Assembly (NCBI RefSeq): GCF_029952955.1
Contig: NZ_JASATX010000002.1
Location: 1-64,000 of the forward strand
DNA length: 64,000 nucleotides
Reading direction: 5' to 3'
Source: Ruicaihuangia caeni
GTDB lineage: Bacteria; Actinomycetota; Actinomycetes; Actinomycetales; Microbacteriaceae
Shown here: positions 60,680 through 64,000 of the stretch, in pieces
How positions within the stretch are numbered: position 1 is the first letter of the stretch
How the letters are laid out: the number at the start of each line of letters is the position of its first letter
Notes under the pieces: model-generated
Told to the model about the DNA's origin: nothing
Seen by the model: the letters and a program-made list of their open reading frames with translations, nothing else
Databases searched by the model: none
Made by a program: the position numbers and the translations under genes

Positions 60680-60880
60680 TCAGGCGATGTTGGACTTCTC
60701 TTCGTCGTCGTCGCCGTACTTGTCGTACTGCGCGTACTCGGGCCACGCCTCAAGGTCTTCCTCGAGGCGGGCGTTGCCAGCGAGCTCTCGCTCCAGCGCG
60801 TCGAGGTTCGTGTCTGGGCTGAAATACTTCAGCTCACGAGCGACCTTGGTGTGCTTTGCCTTCTGACGGCCGCGCCCCAT
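60680..60880 (-). CDS. DUF3073 family protein
   Basis: 66 aa. MGRGRQKAKHTKVARELKYF is the invariant start of this actinobacterial family; an acidic C-terminus follows (GDDDEEKSNIA). Function unknown. gaggggg precedes the ATG. Convergent with purM. Confidence 0.92.
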   Translation of the reverse strand: MGRGRQKAKHTKVARELKYFSPDTNLDALERELAGNARLEEDLEAWPEYAQYDKYGDDDEEKSNIA

Positions 60881-60990
60881 GCGTGACCCCCTCTATGCGT
60901 AAAAATCAGCGGAACCGGTCTTGGAATACCGACCGACAGTTTATCATGCGGCACCCGCCATCATCGGGGCTCAGGACCCGCGCCGGCCGG

Positions 60991-60996
60991 TAGTGT
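60991..60996 (+). promoter_or_regulatory. -10 box of the flavin monooxygenase gene (leaderless)
   Basis: TAGTGT, 7 nt before the GTG at 61004. Confidence 0.5.
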
Positions 60997-61003
60997 TGGC
61001 GAG

Positions 61004-62101
61004 GTGCCAGCCGATCGCATTGACGCCCAGGTGGCCGTCATCGGTGCCGGTCAGGCCGGTCTTTCGGTGGCATATTACCTGCGGCGACTGGGTCTTGAGC
61101 CCGGGGTCGATCAGATCATCCTCGACCGCGGTCCTTCGACCGGTGGCGCGTGGCAGTTCCGCTGGGAGTCACTGCGGCTCGGGGTCGCACATCGCGTGGC
61201 CGACCTGCCCGGCATGCAGGAGGTCGGGGTCAGCTTCGACACGGCTGACCGATCGCTTCCCGCGCGACAGGTGGTCGAGGAGTACTACCGCCGCTACGAG
61301 GAGCATTACGACATGCGGGTCGTGCGCCCGGCATCCGTCTTCCGTGTCGAGAACGAGGGCGAGGCTCTTGTCGTGCGCTACACCGCCGGTGAGAGCGAGC
61401 ACTCGCTGGTGGCGCGCACGATCGTGAACGCCACTGGCACCTGGGGCTCACCATTCGTGCCGTGGTACCCCGGACTCGACCGGTTCAAGGGGCGGATGCT
61501 GCACACCGCCCAGTACCGCTCCGCCGACGCGTTGCGCGGCCTCGACGTCGTCGTCGTCGGCGGCGGCACGAGCGCGATCGGGTTCGTCATGGAGCTCGAG
61601 GAGGTCGCGGCATCCGTCACCTGGGTGAGTCGGCGGCCCGTCGAGTGGCTGCACGAGCAGGAGAACCTCGACACCGAGACCGCCATCGCGGCGGTCGCCG
61701 CGCAGGAGGAGGCGGCGCGCGAGGGCCGCGCGCTGCCGAGCATCGTCAGCGGCACGGGCGTTCCGCTGACGCGGCGCATGCAGGCTGCGATCGACCGTGG
61801 CGCGCTCATCCGGCATCCGATGTTCACCTCGGTCGAGGAGCACGGGGTGCGGTTCGCCGATGGCAGGTTCCAGCGAGCCGACGTCATCATCTGGGCCACC
61901 GGGTTCCGCCCCGAGCTCCGGCATCTGGCGCCGCTGCGCCTGCGGGAGAAGGCGGGCGGTGTCACCGTGACGCGCAGCACCTCCTTGAAGGACCCGCGCG
62001 TGTTCTTCGCGGGCTACGGACCGACCGCATCGACCATCGGCGCCAACCGCGCCGGTCGTACCATCGCGCGTGAAGTGATCGCGCAATTGTCGAGGAAGTG
62101 A
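61004..62101 (+). CDS. Flavin-dependent monooxygenase / NAD(P)-binding oxidoreductase
   Basis: 365 aa. First Rossmann motif VAVIGAGQAGLSVAYYLRRLG (FAD) at residues 9-29, GGAWQFRWESLRLG, then a second dinucleotide motif VVVVGGGTSAIGFVMELEE (NADPH) near residue 185, and DVIIWATGFRPEL. The organisation is that of the FMO/Baeyer-Villiger and YUCCA/CzcO-like group, though a clean FxGxxxHxxxW fingerprint is not obvious (FKGRMLHTAQY aligns there). Substrate unknown. The stop overlaps the next GTG. Confidence 0.85.
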   Translation: MPADRIDAQVAVIGAGQAGLSVAYYLRRLGLEPGVDQIILDRGPSTGGAWQFRWESLRLGVAHRVADLPGMQEVGVSFDTADRSLPARQVVEEYYRRYEEHYDMRVVRPASVFRVENEGEALVVRYTAGESEHSLVARTIVNATGTWGSPFVPWYPGLDRFKGRMLHTAQYRSADALRGLDVVVVGGGTSAIGFVMELEEVAASVTWVSRRPVEWLHEQENLDTETAIAAVAAQEEAAREGRALPSIVSGTGVPLTRRMQAAIDRGALIRHPMFTSVEEHGVRFADGRFQRADVIIWATGFRPELRHLAPLRLREKAGGVTVTRSTSLKDPRVFFAGYGPTASTIGANRAGRTIAREVIAQLSRK

Positions 62102-62391
62102 GTGTCGAGGAAGTCGTGAATCCGTCGCTGGCCGATGTGCTGCTGATCTGGGTGCCCGTGGTGTTCGCCGTCATCGTCGGGGTGGTCGGCGTGCTGACGC
62201 TCACTGTGATCGTCCCGCCGGCTCGCGAACGGCTTCGGCTCGAACGGCTTCGGATGGAGATCGAGCGTCGCGCCGAAGCACTGGAGCGGGAGTCAGGCCC
62301 AGAACGCCGCAGCCGTGAGGACGTATCCGGCGACAGCGAGGCCGATGCCGAGCACGAGGTTCGCCGAGACGCTGAGCAGGGCGACGCCTGA
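62098..62391 (+). CDS. Small membrane protein with charged coiled tail
   Basis: 97 aa from a GTG overlapping the monooxygenase stop. One transmembrane helix (VLLIWVPVVFAVIVGVVGVLTLTVIV), then a highly charged, helix-forming tail of about 55 residues. No known family. Its last 99 bp overlap the 3' end of the convergent crcB gene; the tail may be only loosely constrained. Real expression is likely for the N-terminal part, less sure for the end. Confidence 0.5.
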   Translation: MSVEEVVNPSLADVLLIWVPVVFAVIVGVVGVLTLTVIVPPARERLRLERLRMEIERRAEALERESGPERRSREDVSGDSEADAEHEVRRDAEQGDA

Positions 62392-62652
62392 CCTGCCCTC
62401 GCGCACGAGCTCGAGCGTCTCGACGCTGAACGTGCTGAACGTCGTGAGTCCGCCGGCGAATCCCGCGATGAGCGCTGTCGTCGCTGCATCATCGAGCCCG
62501 CCGCCTCTCGCCAGAGCGAGCACTACGCCAGCCACGGCCGATCCGACGGCGTTGACCATGAGCACGCCCCATGGGCCGCGCACCGCCCGAGTCACCGCGA
62601 AGCGGGCGAGCGCGCCGAAGCCGCCGCCGAGCGCCACCGCGAGGAGGGTCAT
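62293..62652 (-). CDS. crcB: CrcB/Fluc fluoride channel, second subunit
   Basis: 119 aa from the ATG at 62652, which overlaps the other crcB stop. Four transmembrane helices. GGGFGALARFAVTRAVRGPWGVLMVNAVGSAVAG and the phenylalanine-rich GFAGGLTTFSTFSVETLEL (with the Thr-Thr-Phe-Ser-Thr-Phe track) are Fluc signatures. Two adjacent non-identical crcB genes usually encode a heterodimeric dual-topology channel that expels fluoride. Confidence 0.93.
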   Translation of the reverse strand: MTLLAVALGGGFGALARFAVTRAVRGPWGVLMVNAVGSAVAGVVLALARGGGLDDAATTALIAGFAGGLTTFSTFSVETLELVREGRSGVALLSVSANLVLGIGLAVAGYVLTAAAFWA

Positions 62653-63038
62653 GGCTTGCGTCCCTTCCCGGTGGCGGCGTGGCCGAGGGCAGCACCGCTT
62701 CGCAGACCGATGAACGCTGCGACCAACCCGGCGAGCAATGTGACGACGAGGTAGCCGAGAAACAACGGCGGCGACAACTCGATGGCGGATGCCGCCACCG
62801 CCGAGAAGGTGGTGAAGGAACCGAGGAGGCCGGGGCCCAACGCCAGACGCGCGGGCTGCGGCATCCGTTCCCATCGCGCCCCGACGAGCAGAGCCAGCGC
62901 GAAGCTGCCGAGCACGTTCACCAGCAGCGTGGAGAGGGGGAATTCGCCGGACCCGTGCGGCAGCGCCAGGTCGATGGCGTACCGGCCGGCCGCGCCGATC
63001 GCGCCCCCGACGAAGACGGCTATCGCGCTGCGGACCAC
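62649..63038 (-). CDS. crcB: CrcB/Fluc fluoride channel, first subunit
   Basis: 129 aa. Four helices with GGAIGAAGRYAIDL, STLLVNVLGSFALALLVG and GLLGSFTTFSAVAASAIEL (Phe/Thr fluoride track). First gene of a two-gene crcB operon. I looked for a fluoride (crcB) riboswitch upstream and did not find its conserved sequence. Confidence 0.93.
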   Translation of the reverse strand: MVRSAIAVFVGGAIGAAGRYAIDLALPHGSGEFPLSTLLVNVLGSFALALLVGARWERMPQPARLALGPGLLGSFTTFSAVAASAIELSPPLFLGYLVVTLLAGLVAAFIGLRSGAALGHAATGKGRKP

Positions 63039-63073
63039 TCCAGCAGCGTAGTGGGGCGCGAGGGGCCGATCGC

Positions 63074-63079
63074 TAGACT
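63074..63079 (+). promoter_or_regulatory. -10 box of the 63086 gene (leaderless)
   Basis: TAGACT, 6 nt before the GTG at 63086, which is followed directly by an ATG. Confidence 0.5.
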
Positions 63080-63085
63080 TCGCAC

Positions 63086-63727
63086 GTGATGGCTCGTGAA
63101 CGTCGGCGGCGCTGGCCGTGGGTGGTGCTCATCGCACTCGCGGTCGTGCTGGTGCCCGTCGCGATCGTCGCGGTGCCCATCCTGACGCACCAGAGCGGCG
63201 GCTCGTCGGGCCAGCATCAGAGCGAGGAGCAGTGGCCACTCAGCGCCACCGCGCTCGGTGACGACGGACGCGAGCGGCGCATCGACATCCTGCCGGCCGA
63301 GCCGGGAGCGACCGTCGACACCTCGGCGCTTGTCGAGGGGGAGCGCCTGGTGGTGAGCGGCACGGGCTATGACCCGTCTCGCGGCATCTACGTGGCGGTC
63401 TGCAAGATCCCGCCGGCGGGCGAGAAACCCGGGCCATGCCTCGGAGGCGTGCCATCGACCGAAGAGGGCGAGCAATTCGAAGAGGGCTCGGTGCAGTTCG
63501 CGCCGAGCAACTGGATCAACGACGACTGGGCCTGGCGCCTGTTCGGCGCCCGCAGCTACGACGACCCCGAGACGGGAACCTTCACCGCGTACATCGAGGT
63601 GCCATCACCCGTCGGCGAGGGCGTCGACTGCCGCGTCGACGAGTGCGGCCTGTTCACCCGGAACGACCACACCGCGCTGAACGATCGAGTTCAAGACCTC
63701 TACGTGCCGGTCGGCTTCGCCCGCTGA
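63086..63727 (+). CDS. Secreted or membrane-anchored protein with HtaA-associated-like domain
   Basis: 213 aa. Basic N-terminus and one hydrophobic segment (WPWVVLIALAVVLVPVAIVAVPIL), either a signal peptide or an anchor. The exported part holds LVVSGTGYDPSRGIYVAVCKIPP, PGPCLGG, and a C-terminal VDCRVDECGLFTRNDHTALNDRVQDLYVPVGF. This matches a cysteine-bearing beta domain seen in actinobacterial secreted proteins, often beside HtaA heme-binding modules or as neocarzinostatin-like domains. Function unknown; a link to heme is only a guess. Confidence 0.7.
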   Translation: MMARERRRRWPWVVLIALAVVLVPVAIVAVPILTHQSGGSSGQHQSEEQWPLSATALGDDGRERRIDILPAEPGATVDTSALVEGERLVVSGTGYDPSRGIYVAVCKIPPAGEKPGPCLGGVPSTEEGEQFEEGSVQFAPSNWINDDWAWRLFGARSYDDPETGTFTAYIEVPSPVGEGVDCRVDECGLFTRNDHTALNDRVQDLYVPVGFAR

Positions 63728-63782
63728 CTCGCCCGCGCGGCGCGCAGCGCCCCTGTGCCCGCCCATGCTCCCCCGGCATCGC

Positions 63783-63847
63783 CCGCCGAGACTACGAAAA
63801 TGACCACCCCCGGCGCGGTCGAGTGGTCATTCGCGTAGTCTCGGCGG
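63783..63847. repeat. 65-bp palindromic repeat, copy 2
   Basis: Arms CCGCCGAGACTACGAAAATGACCAC and its near-complement (23 of 25 paired) flank a 15-bp spacer. Same length and arm sequence as the copy at 32085-32149. Confidence 0.92.
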
Positions 63848-63885
63848 ATCTTCAGGCCGTAGGGCGGTCAGCCGAGAGGCGGTCG

Positions 63886-63945
63886 GTCGCGGGGCTGCCG
63901 GTCGCGGGGCTGTCGGGCGCGGGGCTGTCGGGCGCGGGGCTTCAG
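63886..63945. repeat. 15-bp tandem repeat x4
   Basis: Four units of gtcgcggggctgtcg with small changes (63886, 63901, 63916, 63931). It lies downstream of, and just touches, the 3' end of the minus-strand gene at the right edge. Confidence 0.85.
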
Positions 63946-64000
63946 CGGAGCGTGGCGCGGGCGGCTTCGAGCGCCGCTTCGAGACGTTCCACCTGTGCGT
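63942..64000 (-). CDS. Unidentified protein, C-terminal fragment at window edge
   Basis: The minus strand from the edge reads AQVERLEAALEAARATLR then a stop at 63942-63944. It is a leucine-heptad, coiled-coil-like C-terminus with good codon usage. Too short to assign a family. Confidence 0.5.
   Translation of the reverse strand, partial: AQVERLEAALEAARATLR

Noticed and set aside
63039-63085. Possible fluoride riboswitch upstream of crcB
   Set aside because: The conserved fluoride-riboswitch core sequence is not present in the short leader before crcB.

Overview
The window is a high-GC chromosomal segment from an actinobacterium, most likely of the family Microbacteriaceae. The evidence is frequent GTG starts, many ATGA/GTGA stop-start overlaps, the coproporphyrin-dependent heme pathway with HemQ, and small actinobacterial families (DUF3073, DUF3618, Holin-X, septum-formation and sterol-carrier-like proteins). 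Many genes carry a TANNNT box 6-7 nt before the start codon, which implies leaderless mRNAs. I saw no rRNA, tRNA or CRISPR array.

1-16.8 kb, iron and heme. The left edge cuts an IS3-family element. Next comes hemA, divergent from the tightly packed run hemE-hemY-hemH-hemC-hemD-hemB-hemL. A ferric-iron ABC importer follows behind a convincing DtxR/IdeR box, then three small membrane or envelope proteins. The region ends with hemQ, which is translationally coupled to a second HemC-like gene. That paralogue has lost several cofactor-binding residues of hydroxymethylbilane synthase.

16.9-23.5 kb, guanidino and nitrogen region. Two overlapping SMR exporter genes sit behind what reads as a guanidine-III (mini-ykkC) riboswitch. 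Beside them are a polyprenyl synthetase-LacI regulator operon, an arginase-family ureohydrolase, a nitrilase-superfamily amidohydrolase and an APC permease. Four palindromic sites close to TGCCGAAACGTTTCGGCA lie at the predicted promoters of all these transcription units except the SMR one. They look like one local LacI regulon.

23.6-37.6 kb, mixed housekeeping and transport: threonine aldolase, a NatAB-like ABC exporter, a DUF6421 protein, AEC and MMPL transporters, exonuclease III, PyrE, a septum-formation-domain protein, a SAM methyltransferase, an orphan DNA methyltransferase and a SpoU/TrmH RNA methyltransferase.

37.6-60.9 kb. Purine biosynthesis is scattered in small units (purA, purL, purS-purQ, purC, purD, purF, purM). 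Between them lie a Fur-type regulator with katA, a VOC dioxygenase-like gene, a CoA-transferase/glutaryl-CoA dehydrogenase pair, a metallophosphoesterase, an MBL hydrolase and DUF3073. Strong GC hairpins end several of these units.

60.9-64 kb. A flavin monooxygenase, paired crcB fluoride channel genes and a secreted protein. A 65-bp palindromic element near the right edge is also found at 32.1 kb. A gene truncated by the right edge closes the window.
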